Below are positions 63,876 through 64,000 of a stretch of DNA of 64,000 bases, in pieces. A model generated the notes under the pieces. That model was given only the letters and a program-made list of their open reading frames with translations, had not been told where the DNA came from and did not search any database. Within the stretch, counting starts at the first letter, position 1. Each line of letters starts with the position of its first letter. The translations under genes and the position numbers were made by a program. The stretch is taken from contig CANLVN010000001.1 of NCBI GenBank assembly GCA_947494705.1, forward strand, positions 992,001-1,056,000, in the 5' to 3' direction. The DNA is from an uncultured Erythrobacter sp. (GTDB lineage: Bacteria; Pseudomonadota; Alphaproteobacteria; Sphingomonadales; Sphingomonadaceae).

Positions 63876-64000
63876 ACTGACATCTCCTGTAAGGACGCCA
63901 TGTCGGAGAATTCCCTTCCATAAGGTTTATCAAGCACTTCTTTGCACGCACTGATTGTAGGAGCAGCCTCCCGAACTAGCGGCTTCGACAATCCCAAAAC
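63876..64000. other. Right edge, no gene seen
   Basis: The last 125 bases hold the upstream region of the gene ending at 62511. No reading frame with support was found. Confidence 0.5.

Overview
The window looks like chromosome of an alphaproteobacterium of the order Sphingomonadales, probably the Erythrobacter/Qipengyuania group. This is inferred from the high GC, the TonB-receptor richness, the DUF3297 gene and the SPOR/ParA gene set; no 16S is present. It splits into an ordinary core part (1 to about 19,460) and an accessory part dominated by mobile and defence genes (about 19,470 to the end).

Core part. It begins inside a TonB-dependent receptor. Then come a CPA1 sodium/proton antiporter, trigger factor with a histone-like Lys/Ala/Pro tail, tRNA-Leu(TAG), small acidic proteins, a DUF3297 protein, the ribosome-assembly GTPase Der, a DUF2721 membrane protein, bacterioferritin with its ferredoxin Bfd, and a DUF418 membrane protein. 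A cell-envelope/segregation group follows: two SPOR-domain proteins flanking a ParA ATPase and a ribbon-helix-helix-like protein. Next are pyrB with an inactive dihydroorotase homologue, signal peptide peptidase SppA, and tRNA-Val(CAC), which probably marks the insertion site of the island.

Accessory part, first half. An IS3-family element sits in what appears to have been one long helicase-TPR gene. A small replication/excision module follows (AlpA-like HTH, RepA-like ATPase, a perfect 21-bp inverted repeat, a second HTH remnant). Then come a sacsin-type GHKL ATPase gene, possibly truncated, and a minus-strand block of four genes separated by hairpins, two of them DEDD exonucleases. A tightly coupled three-gene operon of unknown function ends in a membrane protein.

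Accessory part, second half. A complete type I restriction system (hsdM, hsdS, hsdR) is coupled to a YgjP-type metallopeptidase. A long minus-strand defence cluster follows. Its core is five genes with overlapping or nearly touching ends: a Cas4-like nuclease/RNase H/SF1 helicase, a McrB-like AAA+ motor with a PUA/EVE-like insertion, a PD-(D/E)XK nuclease, McrC, and a WYL regulator. Upstream on the same strand lie a double-AAA protein, another PD-(D/E)XK nuclease, a Cas4-like/DUF2779 nuclease, a DUF3883 nuclease, a HEPN protein and an unknown protein, with a uracil-DNA-glycosylase-like gene on the opposite strand. This extended McrBC-centred cluster is the best candidate for an undescribed system; the three-gene operon at 34,467-37,398 is second.
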